A DNA stretch of 64,000 bases from Nostoc sp. S4 (lineage in GTDB: Bacteria > Cyanobacteriota > Cyanobacteriia > Cyanobacteriales > Nostocaceae). The position numbers were made by a program, and so were the translations under genes. The DNA lies in NCBI GenBank assembly GCA_029379225.1, contig JAQYWR010000010.1:1-64000 (forward strand), written 5' to 3'. This document shows, piece by piece, positions 17,656-27,900 of the stretch. Within the stretch, counting starts at the first letter, position 1, and the number at the start of each line of letters is the position of its first letter. Under the pieces are notes generated by a model. That model did no database searches, was not told the origin of the DNA, and saw nothing but the letters and a program-made list of their open reading frames with translations.

Positions 17656-17786
17656 ACAGTGGGATATTTTTTATTTAGAAGTTTTTTAGATATAGCAATC
17701 CAATTTGATTTGGGAAAAATTTAAGTATATATATGTAGGGAAGCTAGCTTTGTAACAGTGGGTTTCCCGACTTGAGCGGACTGGTG

Positions 17787-17810
17787 GTGCGTTACGCTTT
17801 GCTAACGCAC
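17787..17810. repeat. Short hairpin repeat GTGCGTTA/TAACGCAC
   Basis: An 8-bp perfect stem and 8-nt loop, of a type dispersed in Nostoc genomes. It lies 57 bp beyond the stop of the site-2 protease gene and may act as its terminator. Confidence 0.45.
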
Positions 17811-17866
17811 TCGTACAAACCACAAGTTGTTGTTTGAATTTAATTGAAATTCTCCTTTAGATTTAG

Positions 17867-18490
17867 CTAAAATGCTGATGTTTGTGTCCCTACTGCTGAC
17901 TGAATAACTAAATCAGCAATCCCACCAAGTCCCGTACCAAATTCTGGAATTATAAATAGAAGCATCATTGCAAAAAGTCCGAATTGGGTACGTTCTAATG
18001 GTTTTAGCCTGGGAAAAATTTCACTGAAGACATGAAAGCCATCAAGTGGTGGAATTGGTAAGAGATTAAACAGAAATAAGGTCAAATTAATTCGAGCCGC
18101 TAAGTAAATAAATTCGACACTAAAGAGTCCTGGAAAACTCAGATTAGAAAGAACTTTCAGCATCACAATAAATAGAATGCCCAAAGTCAAATTTGATAAT
18201 GGCCCAGCTGCGGATACTAAAATATTGCCGAACTTAGGAGAGCGAAACTTAGAAGGATTGATCGGCATTTGTCCCCAAGCTATACCCATGAGACAGAGAA
18301 ATATAATCGATTCCTTGCCCATATGAACTACAGGATTAAGCGTGAGATGTCCAGTTTTTTGGGGAGTATTATCTCCCTGGCTCATAGCAGCCCAGCCGTG
18401 AGCAAGTTCATGCAAAGTGATAGAAAATATGACAATTATAATGATTCTAAAAAAATAAATTGGCTCTGTGATTAATGTTTCAATAAACAT
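17867..18490 (-). CDS. Site-2 protease family protein (peptidase M50)
   Basis: This 207-residue membrane protein carries the zinc-binding motif 'HELAHGW' in the first helices (~residue 25) and the second metal motif 'NLLPIPPLDGFH' (~143). Four to six hydrophobic segments surround them, the layout of compact site-2 proteases without PDZ or CBS domains. It would cleave membrane-embedded substrates such as anti-sigma factors, but no such gene is nearby. The size is usual for the short cyanobacterial type. Confidence 0.88.
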   Translation of the reverse strand: MFIETLITEPIYFFRIIIIVIFSITLHELAHGWAAMSQGDNTPQKTGHLTLNPVVHMGKESIIFLCLMGIAWGQMPINPSKFRSPKFGNILVSAAGPLSNLTLGILFIVMLKVLSNLSFPGLFSVEFIYLAARINLTLFLFNLLPIPPLDGFHVFSEIFPRLKPLERTQFGLFAMMLLFIIPEFGTGLGGIADLVIQSAVGTQTSAF

Positions 18491-19308
18491 ATATTTTGGT
18501 TTTTGGTATGGTAGAAGCTAAAATTTATGCTTTTTAAGGACTAAGTTAAAACGTGCATCTCACTTTTGTAGATACATACCGATCTACAAACTGGGGTTGA
18601 TGCTTTTCGCATTCTTTCCCAAATATTTATTTTTGTGAAATGAAATGCTCTAGATTAGTTAAGATGAGCGATCGCCAAGCCAGACACCTCTTTCAAGTCA
18701 GCTTTTTCTCAGTACAACCATTGAGTTCTCATCTATGCCAATTGCAAGGCATAGCAAAGCTGAGTCAGATAAGTTTTAGTATTATAATTTACTGTATTTT
18801 GCTAATACTCCATTTGCATATTAACAAGTTAATGAAATAAATTTTACTAAATAACTAGGTAATTAACTCCGGTATTTTTTGGTATTTCTGATAAAGAAAA
18901 CTTAAAAAAGCGAATTATTTTAATTGATTATATAGCTGAGTAAAAATTTTTATAACACTTTAAAGGTGAAAAAAGTACCAGTAAATACGGATTAAGTTTA
19001 AATTTTTCGAGATAAAAACTTAATATTTTTAGCCCTTACATGGATATTTGAAGACGAGAAACTATTCCTGAGTCAATAGCTAGGTAATAAATCATCGATA
19101 TTTCAGCTTTGTTGACATTTAATAACAACTGTAGTTTCACGTATATAAAAACAGAGTTACTACTGTATTTTTATTTTGTATAATATTTTTCAAAGTTAAT
19201 TTTATTACCTGATGCCGCAATAGATTTACTAATAATCTTTAAGAAAATTATCCAGAAATCAACTTCAATGAGACAATCTGACCTAATCTTCTCAACCTCA
19301 AGGAAGAC
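18491..19308. other. Long AT-rich intergenic region, no gene seen
   Basis: This gap of about 820 bp lies between the divergent protease and DUF485/symporter genes. It holds only short open frames without recognisable similarity (for example about 18640-18840) and no clear repeat. It must carry both promoters. The last 100 bp before 19309 are the probable leader of the symporter operon. Confidence 0.5.
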
Positions 19309-19584
19309 ATGAACGATCGCACAAAGGCTCTCCAGGCTCTCGCGGCTGAACGTTGGCGGGTATCCCTGATTCTGAGTGGAGCCATGATGTTAATTTACTT
19401 TGGTTTTATCTTGTTAATCGCCTTCAATAAGCCCCTGTTGGGGTCATTAGTAGTTCCAGGTCTGAGTCTGGGAATTTTACTAGGGGCGCTGGTAATAGTC
19501 TCGGCATGGATATTAATTTTTATTTACGTTCGTTGGGCAAACAGCAGTTACGATGACCAAATCGCAAACCTGACACGTAAGTGA
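19309..19584 (+). CDS. DUF485 family membrane protein (YjcH-like)
   Basis: The 91-residue product has two transmembrane helices (~22-45 and ~52-78) after a polar start, and ends 'YVRWANSSYDDQIANL'. This matches DUF485, the small partner encoded just upstream of ActP-type sodium/solute symporters. It is 55 bp upstream of such a symporter on the same strand, so they form an operon. The partner role is taken from the yjcH-actP arrangement and is not proven. The AAGGA before ATG 19309 supports the start. Confidence 0.85.
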   Translation: MNDRTKALQALAAERWRVSLILSGAMMLIYFGFILLIAFNKPLLGSLVVPGLSLGILLGALVIVSAWILIFIYVRWANSSYDDQIANLTRK

Positions 19585-19639
19585 ATTAACTACTAGCAAT
19601 TTCTAGTCCAAAAATCTCAAATATTAAACCCAAATAAGC

Positions 19640-21214
19640 ATGAATATTGTGTTTTGGTGCGATCTGCCACTAGCAGCAGCTGATATTTCCAGACTTGGCC
19701 ACTTTAACCCATTGGCGATCGCTTTCTTTATTGTGTTTGTTGCAACTTCTTTAGGCATTACCTATTGGGCGGCAAAGCTTACCAAAAGTACGTCACACTT
19801 TTACACAGCTGACGGTAAAATCAGCGGTTTCCAAAATGGGGTAGCCTTGGCGGGAGACTTCATGAGTGCAGCTAGCTTTTTAGGTATCGCTGGGTTGGTG
19901 GCACTCAACGGCTTTGACGGCTTGATTTATTCTATCGGCTTCTTGGTGGGCTGGCCAATTGTGATGTTTCTGATTGCCGAACCACTACGTAACTTAGGCA
20001 AATACACCTTTGCCGATGTGGTAGCTTATCGCTTGCGACAAAAACCTGTACGCATAGCATCTGCAATTGGAACGTTGGCAGTGATTAGCTTCTATTTAAT
20101 TGCCCAGATGGTAGGTGCTGGCGAGCTAATCAAACTATTGTTTGGCTTTGATTATGAATTAGCTGTGGTCATCGTCGGTTGCGTGATGATGGCTTATGTA
20201 ATTTTTGGCGGGATGATTGCCACGACTTGGGTACAAATTATCAAAGCAGTTCTGTTGCTTGGCGGAACTATCTTACTATCTATCTTGGTACTGGCACGAT
20301 TTGGCTTTAACCCGATCGCTCTTTTCGCCGCTGCATCCCAGAAGTATACAGGTGTATTAGCTCCAGGCAAACAGGTTTCTGACCCCTTCGATGCTATCTC
20401 TTTAGGGATGTCCTTGATGTTCGGCACCGCTGGACTACCACACATTTTGATGCGTTTTTATACAGTACCCGATGCCAAAGCAGCGCGGGTATCTGTTAGT
20501 TACGCCACAGCTATTATTGGCGCTTTTTATCTTTTGACCTTCATCTTAGGCTTTGGAGCAATGGTGCTAGTCGGTCAAGATGCCATCAAGGAAATTGGTA
20601 CTGGTGGTAATATGGCTGCGCCGATGTTGGCAGAATTTCTCGGTGGTGATGCTTTCTTAGGCTTTATTGCCGCTGTTTCTTTTGCAACGATTTTGGCGGT
20701 TGTGGCTGGGTTGACACTTTCAGGTGCAGCTGCATTGTCTCACGATTTGTGGGTGAACGTGGTGCGCTCCGGTCATGCTGATGAGTCAGAACAGCTGAAG
20801 GTGGCTCGCGGTGCAACAATGCTTTTGGGGTTAGTTGCTATACTCTTGGGCATCTTGTTTAAAGGACAAAACGTAGCTTATATGGTAGGTTTAGCATTTG
20901 CGATCGCTGCTAGTGCCAACTTCCCAGCCTTACTGCTATCAATGCTTTGGCGACGCTTCACCACCAACGGTGCGGTTGCAAGTATGGTAGTAGGTACTTT
21001 TTCGTCATTAATACTAATTTATTTGTCCCCTACTATACAGGTAACAATTCTTAAGCACGCTTCTGCGCCCTTCCCGCTAAAAAATCCTGGATTAGTCACT
21101 ATTCCTCTAGCATTTATTGTGGCGATTGTTGTTTCACTATTAAGTACTGAACGGCAAGCACAGGAAAAATTTGCAGAAGTTGAGGATCGCATCCACATTG
21201 GTTCTGGAATGTGA
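19640..21214 (+). CDS. actP: ActP-like sodium:solute (acetate/monocarboxylate) symporter
   Basis: This 524-residue protein of the SSS family has 13 or so transmembrane segments. ActP-type features are '[33 protein letters not shown]' near residues 53-90, '[29 protein letters not shown]', '[22 protein letters not shown]' and '[16 protein letters not shown]'. It would take up acetate or a similar short monocarboxylate with sodium. Together with the DUF485 gene upstream it forms the standard two-gene operon. The exact substrate is not visible. Confidence 0.87.
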   Translation: MNIVFWCDLPLAAADISRLGHFNPLAIAFFIVFVATSLGITYWAAKLTKSTSHFYTADGKISGFQNGVALAGDFMSAASFLGIAGLVALNGFDGLIYSIGFLVGWPIVMFLIAEPLRNLGKYTFADVVAYRLRQKPVRIASAIGTLAVISFYLIAQMVGAGELIKLLFGFDYELAVVIVGCVMMAYVIFGGMIATTWVQIIKAVLLLGGTILLSILVLARFGFNPIALFAAASQKYTGVLAPGKQVSDPFDAISLGMSLMFGTAGLPHILMRFYTVPDAKAARVSVSYATAIIGAFYLLTFILGFGAMVLVGQDAIKEIGTGGNMAAPMLAEFLGGDAFLGFIAAVSFATILAVVAGLTLSGAAALSHDLWVNVVRSGHADESEQLKVARGATMLLGLVAILLGILFKGQNVAYMVGLAFAIAASANFPALLLSMLWRRFTTNGAVASMVVGTFSSLILIYLSPTIQVTILKHASAPFPLKNPGLVTIPLAFIVAIVVSLLSTERQAQEKFAEVEDRIHIGSGM

Positions 21215-21323
21215 TTAAGAATAGGGCATGGGGCATGGGCATTGGGAGTGCTGACTGTTGACTGAGTTATTATTCTCCTCTGTGCCCCTTTGCCCCTCTG
21301 CTCCCCACCTCCTCATCTTCCCA

Positions 21324-22166
21324 CTACTGTCCAAGTTCTTTAATATTTTTTGTCACTTGTTGATATAAATCATTGTTACCTTGAGTTTGAAACATGTTTG
21401 CTGCTTGTTCCAAGTCCTTTAATGCTCCCTGTTTGTCTCCATTGGTAGCGCGGGCATTTCCTCGGTTATTGTAGGCGGGGGCAAAGTTAGGATTGAGGCG
21501 AATCGCTTCATTGTAATCTGCGATCGCTCCTTGGGGATCTCCATTGGCAGCGCGGGCATTTCCTCGGTTATTGTAGGCGATTGCGTATCTGGGGTTGAGG
21601 GCAATGGTTTGGTCAAAATCATCTAGCGCCCCTTTTTTGTCTCCTAATGAAGCGCGCGCATTTCCCCGGTTATTATAGGCTTCGGCATAGTTGGGATTCA
21701 GGCGAATCGCTTCACTGTAATCTTTAACTGCTTCTCGGTTATTTCCTAGTGAGGCGCGGGCATTACCTCGATTATTGTAAGCTTCGGCATCGTTGGGATT
21801 GATCCGCAGAGCTTGATTGTAATCTGCGATCGCTTTTTCCTTATCTCCCAAATCAAAGTAGGCTAATCCCCGGCCGTTATATGCAGCGACATATTCGGAA
21901 TTCTGAGCTATTGCCTTATTATAGGAAGCGATCGCCGCTTGCAAATCGCCGTTAACATGCTGATTCTTTCCCTGAACATAAAATGCTTCAGCTTTGGATC
22001 TGATAGGTGAACGACGGCTAGGTGTACTAACTCCGATTTCGGTTACCAATACATTATCATTCTTACTGCAAGAAACGCTACTAATTGCTGTCAATGTAGT
22101 AAAAATAGCTATGGTAAATACCTTATTTACCTTTGTTCGCTTTTGCCCAAATAAACGCCGTATCAT
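21324..22166 (-). CDS. TPR-repeat exported protein
   Basis: The 280-residue protein starts with a signal region (basic start, hydrophobic ~16-32, Cys at 'SSVSC'; the lipobox is weak). About six tetratricopeptide repeats of 34 residues follow, with near-identical 'AYNNRGNARA' helices. The repeats are also repeated at DNA level (about 21430-21790), which shows recent internal duplication. TPR arrays act as protein-binding scaffolds. The partner is unknown. It converges with the symporter gene. Confidence 0.8.
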   Translation of the reverse strand: MIRRLFGQKRTKVNKVFTIAIFTTLTAISSVSCSKNDNVLVTEIGVSTPSRRSPIRSKAEAFYVQGKNQHVNGDLQAAIASYNKAIAQNSEYVAAYNGRGLAYFDLGDKEKAIADYNQALRINPNDAEAYNNRGNARASLGNNREAVKDYSEAIRLNPNYAEAYNNRGNARASLGDKKGALDDFDQTIALNPRYAIAYNNRGNARAANGDPQGAIADYNEAIRLNPNFAPAYNNRGNARATNGDKQGALKDLEQAANMFQTQGNNDLYQQVTKNIKELGQ

Positions 22167-22695
22167 AAGTTAAGATATGCCTTGAAGAAGAATCCACCAA
22201 TTCACAATTCAGAAGTCAGAACAAGAAAATCTAGTAACTAATGTCTTCATTCTTTCTTGAGAACACTTGAAATAAAGTAATACCAAAATCTAGATTTTAA
22301 TTCTTTAGCAGCATAATTTTTCTAACTTTTGATACAGCTTTCAATAAATTTGGTTAATTGACCGTACTAATTTTAGATTTGAGATTTTAGATTAAAAATT
22401 ATTTCTCTACTCTTGCAAAAAACCAACGTACATGCGTTGATACTACTTGGTTTACAATATCAAGTCTGGTTAATCACTTATGATTACTGCATCTGAGTAA
22501 AAATCAAAAAAGCCTTTTTTTGCTTGCTTCCACAAGAACTGCGGTCTAAAGAATATGATGTCTGGCAAATTAATTGTAATATGTCATTGCGAGTGAAACA
22601 ACGCAATTACAATGTTTTTGGGATTATTTCCCTACCGTCACAATCACCTTTATTTCAGCGAATATAATATGATAAATCTCTAACCAAACTTGATA
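22167..22695. other. Intergenic region with short repeats, no gene seen
   Basis: The stretch holds the AT-rich 'TTTTAGATTTGAGATTTTAG' repeat (about 22370-22400) and a 'GTCATTGCGAGTG' repeat (about 22581). No convincing gene is visible. Confidence 0.45.
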
Positions 22696-23616
22696 TTACT
22701 CACTCTCCGTTTCACTATCTTGAGTTTTAGGAGTTAGTCGCCAAGCAGTGGTTTTGTCTATATCTACAGATAATTGTTCTAGATTTTGCCCTAAATCTTT
22801 TTGGAGTTTCTGAGTTAGTGTAATCGGAAAATCTAAATTCAGACCTTGTGTTTGTGCTAAATTTACCAATTCTGTAAACGTAGTTTTGACTGTGGTACGT
22901 TCGTAACTAGTCAGTTTATAATCAGTAGTTTCAGATATATTCTGGGCTGGCATTGCTTTTTTTATACGTTCTTGTAAATGCTCAAATTCTGAATTTAATA
23001 ATTTGCATTGCTGCTCAAGTTGCGAATATCTAGCACCGAGCATTTCTAAATCTTCCGTTGCCGGATCGGGGCTGGTTTTGGCTTGTAATTTTAATAAATT
23101 TGAGTGGATTTGAGCCAGATAAATACAATCTAGATAAGCATACTCTATTTGTTCTTCAGTCAGAGGACGTTTTCCCCAATCGCTTTGTTGTTCTTGTTTG
23201 TCAATATTATTAAAACTACAAAGTGCAGTAGCTAAAGTTTGGAGTTGATAATTTGGCAATGGTAAGAGATAATAAGGAATTTTCTTAGCTATTTCCAAAG
23301 TACAAGTGATATTTTTGGCTTTCTTATTACCGAGAAATTTTAGATCGTAACTTGCATTATGAAAAACTTTTTCAATGCTAGAATTTACGATGATTTCTTG
23401 AATAAATTCAGCTATAATATCGGGTTGTTCTAGGACATCTAAAAGGTAAACGCGATCGCCACTCATATCATCAGGATTATCCAATACCTGAATTAGCGAC
23501 AGCTTGGGATTGCGGCTTTTATAGTCAGCCACTTCTGTATCTATCCACAGTGTTTTAGCTTGAGTATATTCAGCGACAATAGCGCGAATTTGGCGGGCAG
23601 AAGTAAGGTAGGGCAT
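22696..23616 (-). CDS. RNase D-like 3'-5' exonuclease (DEDDy)
   Basis: The 306-residue protein has a DnaQ-like exonuclease domain (~1-185). Exo I is 'LWIDTEVAD' (Asp and Glu metal ligands), Exo II is 'VFHNASYDLKFL', and Exo III is 'YAYLDCIYL' with the Tyr and Asp of the DEDDy class. The C-terminal 110 residues are helical and coiled ('MLGARYSQLEQQCKLLNSEFEHLQERIKKA') instead of a normal HRDC domain, so it is not a canonical full-length RNase D. It probably trims structured RNA 3' ends. It is alone in its transcription unit. Confidence 0.85.
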   Translation of the reverse strand: MPYLTSARQIRAIVAEYTQAKTLWIDTEVADYKSRNPKLSLIQVLDNPDDMSGDRVYLLDVLEQPDIIAEFIQEIIVNSSIEKVFHNASYDLKFLGNKKAKNITCTLEIAKKIPYYLLPLPNYQLQTLATALCSFNNIDKQEQQSDWGKRPLTEEQIEYAYLDCIYLAQIHSNLLKLQAKTSPDPATEDLEMLGARYSQLEQQCKLLNSEFEHLQERIKKAMPAQNISETTDYKLTSYERTTVKTTFTELVNLAQTQGLNLDFPITLTQKLQKDLGQNLEQLSVDIDKTTAWRLTPKTQDSETESE

Positions 23617-24078
23617 TGGCTAATCTTTCCTGATATTTTGGGCATTGTCAGCAAACTATAGTTTTTTAAAGTAACATTTTGTTGGTAATTTTGCTGGCAG
23701 AGAATTGGAAATATGCTGAAATTTTCAGTTGCAGAGGCAAGGTTATTGGAGATATCGCCAAACTTGCTCAAATCTGATAATATCAAATCACTACTATAGG
23801 GCAGCATAGTCTTATTCCAAGAAAACTAGTTGGCATCTACCTGGAATTGACAGACAGCCGCAGACTGATGCAAAGCTATACTAGTCAGCAGCCTTAAAGA
23901 AATTGAATTGGTGCTTCTCCAAACTGGTTACAAAATTTTAGTTATTTTCAATTGTCATTGGTTATTTGCTTTGGATAAACGACAAATGACAAAAGACAAA
24001 TAATAAATTTTTAACATTTGCTCCTCACAATCACACACCTTAATTAATTGCTTCAAGTACTGAATTTGGAGATAAATA
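23617..24078. other. Divergent intergenic region with STRR-type repeats
   Basis: It contains heptamer-type repeats around 23953-24003 ('TTGTCATTGGTTATTTG', 'GACAAATGACAAAAGACAA') and no supported gene. Promoters of the exonuclease and of the BON lipoprotein must lie here. Confidence 0.45.
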
Positions 24079-24549
24079 ATGAAAAAGCTAATTCCATTTC
24101 TAGTTAGTGGTATTCTTGTAATTGGTGCTGTTGGTTGCCAAGAAGCTACTAAAAGTGGTTCGGAAACTCCCAGCACTACCAATGAAGCCCCGCAAACATC
24201 AGCTACACCAGCTTCCGAAACCAATCCAACTATCGATAAAACTGTTAATGTTCCAGCACAACCAACCACTGTTACACCACCTTCTATAGAAACTAAAGTT
24301 AAAACTGATTCCCCAAAAACCGCAGCAACAAAAACTGAAAGCAATTTAAAAACTGAAGTTAGTAAAAAGTTGAATACAGGTTTACCAGGGAATAAGTTAC
24401 AAGTTGAAAACAAAGAGAGTGAAATTATCCTCAAAGGTACAGCGGCTTCTGTTGATGAACTTAAAAAAGCTGAAACTTTGGCTAAGGAAGTTCAAGGTGT
24501 GAAAACAGTGAAGGTAGAAGCAAAAGTTAATGGTGTGAAAAAACCGTAG
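24079..24549 (+). CDS. BON-domain lipoprotein
   Basis: The 156-residue product has a lipoprotein signal peptide with a lipobox ending 'GAVGC' (Cys ~20), a Thr/Pro/Ser-rich linker (~25-90) and a C-terminal BON domain (~92-152). The BON core is 'KLNTGLPGNKLQVENKESEIILKG' and 'ETLAKEVQGVKTVKVEAKV' in order. BON domains bind membranes or surfaces and occur in OsmY-like proteins. It is likely anchored to a membrane facing the periplasm. An RBS (GGAG) precedes the ATG. Confidence 0.82.
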   Translation: MKKLIPFLVSGILVIGAVGCQEATKSGSETPSTTNEAPQTSATPASETNPTIDKTVNVPAQPTTVTPPSIETKVKTDSPKTAATKTESNLKTEVSKKLNTGLPGNKLQVENKESEIILKGTAASVDELKKAETLAKEVQGVKTVKVEAKVNGVKKP

Positions 24550-24983
24550 GAAAATAGCTGAACTTCTAGTTAAGTAGCTCAACTTAAAAAAAGGTAAGAT
24601 GTAGTTACTGCAAAGGGTACGACATCCCGGTAGACTATATTAAAAGGGTGTGTTGCGCTGGGCGACAACGCACCCTACTATCGGAAGTTGTAGATGTTCA
24701 TCAACACCACTCGCCGAATCGCCGAAACCCTATATTTTGGAATTTTACAGTATAATTTGATACTTAAAAGCTCCTTTGATAAAAAATAATCAGCATTTAT
24801 CAGCAATATTTTTAAGAACTTCATCTAAAATTTGGGATTTTGGATTTTCTTCCCCTGCCCCTGTGGGTTCTTTGCTACCTCTATGGTTTAATAATCCTGA
24901 ATTATGCTCTTACCCTCTTGCGGATCTTGAATTAGTTGATACACTTGTTCTTCAATAGCCATTAGCCCAGTTAACCAGCGCCT
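24550..24983. other. Intergenic region with hairpin repeat and decayed DNA
   Basis: It holds a hairpin repeat at 24645-24676 and, nearer smc, a stretch whose minus strand reads 'MAIEEQVYQLIQDPQEG' with stops. That looks like a fragment of a lost gene, but I cannot name it. Confidence 0.4.
24645..24676. repeat. Hairpin repeat AGGGTGTGTTG/CAACGCACCCT
   Basis: An 11-bp stem with one G:U-type mismatch and a 10-nt loop (CGCTGGGCGA), of a type dispersed in Nostoc intergenic DNA. It is about 95 bp after the BON gene and could terminate it. Confidence 0.55.
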
Positions 24984-27900
24984 ATGGTGCATATCAAGCG
25001 CGTGGAACTTACCAACTTCAAATCCTTCGGCGGTACTACCCAAGTCCCTCTGCTGCCGGGGTTTACTGTCATATCTGGGCCAAACGGTTCGGGTAAATCA
25101 AATATTCTCGATGCGCTGCTGTTTTGTTTGGGACTCGCTAGTTCTAAGGGAATGCGAGCCGATCGCTTGCCGGATTTGGTAAATAATACTCAAACGGCGA
25201 AGGGGCGGGCTGCGATTGAAGCTAGCGTTACGGTGACGTTTGATTTGTCGGATGAAGTTTCACGCAGAGGCGCAGAGGCGCAGAGAGGAGAAGAGGAGGA
25301 AGAGGAGGAAGTTGGGGAAGTTGGGGAAGAGATTCTAAAATCTAAAGTTCAAAATCCAAAATTGGCAGAGTGGAGTGTCACTCGGAAGTTGCGAGTGACT
25401 CACCAGGGAACTTATACGTCGAATTACTATATCAATGGTGTCAGTTGTACGCTGACGGAGTTGCATGAAGAATTAAATAATCTGCGGATTTATCCTGAAG
25501 GATACAATGTGGTGTTGCAGGGGGATGTCACCAGTATTATCTCGATGAATGGGCGGGAGCGGCGGGAAATTATTGATGAGCTAGCTGGGGTGGCGGCGTT
25601 CGATCGCAAGATTAATCAAGCCAAAGGCACTTTAGATGAGGTGAAGGAAAAGGAAGACGGCTGTCGGATTATTGAGACGGAATTAACTGCACAACGCGAT
25701 CGCCTTTCTCAAGATCGTGCTAAAGCTGAGAAGTATCAAAAACTTCGGGCAGAATTTCTCTCCAAGCAATCTTGGGAAGCTGTTTTATCTTGGCGTTCGC
25801 TGCAAGCACAGCAAGAAAAGCTGGTTAGTGAAATTCAAAGTGGCGATTGCAATTTTAGGGAACTGAATACGCAACTCACAACTTTGAATTCTGAAATCGT
25901 TCAAAAAACTGCCGAATTGGAAGAACTCAATGCCCATGTCAAGGCTTTGGGAGAAGAGGAACTTTTGGCAGTACAATCTACCCTGGCTACCCAAGAGGCA
26001 GAACGCAAACAATTGTTGCGTCAGCAAACAGAATTACAAACAACTTCTCAAGAAACTGCCAAGCGTCTGGCTCAAACTCAGCAGGAGATTGAACAACACC
26101 GCCATACTCTCCAAGAAATTGCCGAAACGCAGCTTGGGGAAGGGCAATCGATTCTCGATTGTCAGCAGCAAAGGAATGAGGCGCAACAAACTTTAGAAAC
26201 TTCTCGCGAAGCCGCCGCAGAAATCGCCTCGGCTTCGGAGGCGTGGGTGCAGCAACAAACGGCGTTTAATCGTCAAATTGAAACTTTGCTGCAAACTCTC
26301 GAACCCCAACGCACGGAACAAGCACAACTGAGGGAACGAAATCATCAGTTACAGCAACTTATTCAGGAACAAACTCAACTGATTGCCCGCGATGAACCGG
26401 AATTAGCCGCAAAACAAGCTGAATGTAGTCGAGTTGAAACGGAATTTAATGCTTCTAGCGAACCTATCCAGAATTTAGCTCAAAATCTCTCAGCTACAGA
26501 ACAAGAATTACAAATTCAGCAGGAAACTCAAAAGCGGTTGCTTGCCGAACAACGAGAAAAACAACGCTCCTTAGATAAATTAGAAGCGCAGACGCAGGCG
26601 CAGCAAGAAGTCCAAGGCACTCAAGCGAGTAAGGTGATTTTGCAATCAGGAATGCCTGGTGTTTGCGGTTTGGTTGTGCAGCTGGGACGAGTAGAACCGC
26701 GCTATCAGCTAGCCTTGGAAATTGCTGCTGGCGGACGTTTGGGACAGATTGTGGTAGAAGATGACGGAATTGCCGCAGCTGGTATTGAATTGCTCAAACA
26801 AAAACGGGCTGGGAGGGCAACTTTTTTACCGCTGAACAGAATTTCTGCTGCTAAATTTACTCAAGATGCAACGCTGCGTTTGGCTAGCGGTTTCATCAAC
26901 TATGCTGTGAATTTAGTCGATTGCGATCGCCGTTACAAAGATGTATTCAGCTATGTTTTTAGTAATACGGTAGTGTTTGCAACTCTGGAGGCGGCGCGGA
27001 AAAATTTAGGACTGTATCGTATTGTCACCTTAGACGGGGAACTATTGGAAACCAGCGGTGCAATGACTGGTGGTAGTAATACTCAACGTTCGGCGTTGCG
27101 GTTTGGTACTGGTGAAGCGGCGGAATCTGATGAAGCCATTGGTTTAAGAAATCGCTTGGTGGATATTGAGCGAATTTTAGAGCGTTGCACTGAAGCGATC
27201 GCTACTTTGTCAACTAAAACCAAACAATTAACCCAAGAATTAACAGAAACCCGACAGGCGCGACGGGAACAACAGTTACAACTGGAACAGTTGCACAAAG
27301 ATATTAAAAGTTTAACAGCGCAGTTAGAAGGGACGCGGTCGCAATTAGTCCAAAATACCGAAAAACTAGCCGTTGCTCAATCTCGCCTGGAGGTTTTGGA
27401 GCAAGAATTACCAGGACAAGAAACTCAACTGCAACAATTACGACATGCCTTAGCAGAGTTAGAAGCTTCCCAAACCCCTAGTGAATGGCAACAAATCCAA
27501 GCAACCATTAAAATTCAAGAGCAACAATTGCAACAGTGCGAAGTAGCCTTTAGAGAAGCCGAACAAAGATTAAAAAATTTAGAAAATCAGCAACAGCGCT
27601 TGCAAGAAAAAATCCAAGAAGCAGAAACCCGAATCACCGAATACCAAACCCAACAAACCTCTTGTACAGAGGCAATTCATCGCGTCTCCACCCAAATCAC
27701 AACGATAAACGAGCAAATCGCCCAAACCCGTTTATCGTTGAGTGAAATGGAGCAGAAATTGGGACAACAGAAGCAAAAACGCGATACCACAGAACAGGAA
27801 GTGCGATCGCAACTTTTGCGCCAACAACAATTAGAATGGGAAATCCAAAAACTCCAAGAAACCCAACAAAAGCGGCGGGAAGAACTAGTTGCACTGCAAA

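Larger units (their letters stand above)
17484..17866. other. Intergenic region made of dispersed repeats
   Basis: No gene is seen. The region holds a repeat with 'AGCCAGTTGCTTC' and 'CACTGGCTCCTGTTAACTG' (about 17592-17652; a second, inverted copy is at about 37615-37697), the 'ATATAGCAATCCAATTTGAT' repeat (17692-17725) and a hairpin GTGCGTTA/TAACGCAC (17787-17810). Confidence 0.5.

Noticed and set aside
18640..18840. 66-codon open frame before the DUF485/symporter operon
   Set aside because: No RBS, low-complexity hydrophobic end and no similarity; likely chance in AT-rich DNA.
21430..21790. Direct DNA repeats considered as a repeat array element
   Set aside because: They encode the TPR units of the 280-residue protein and are explained by it.
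24776..24958. 60-codon open frame just before smc
   Set aside because: It starts with repeat-like 'AAAATTTGGGATTTTGG' DNA and has no RBS. The minus strand looks more like a gene fragment.
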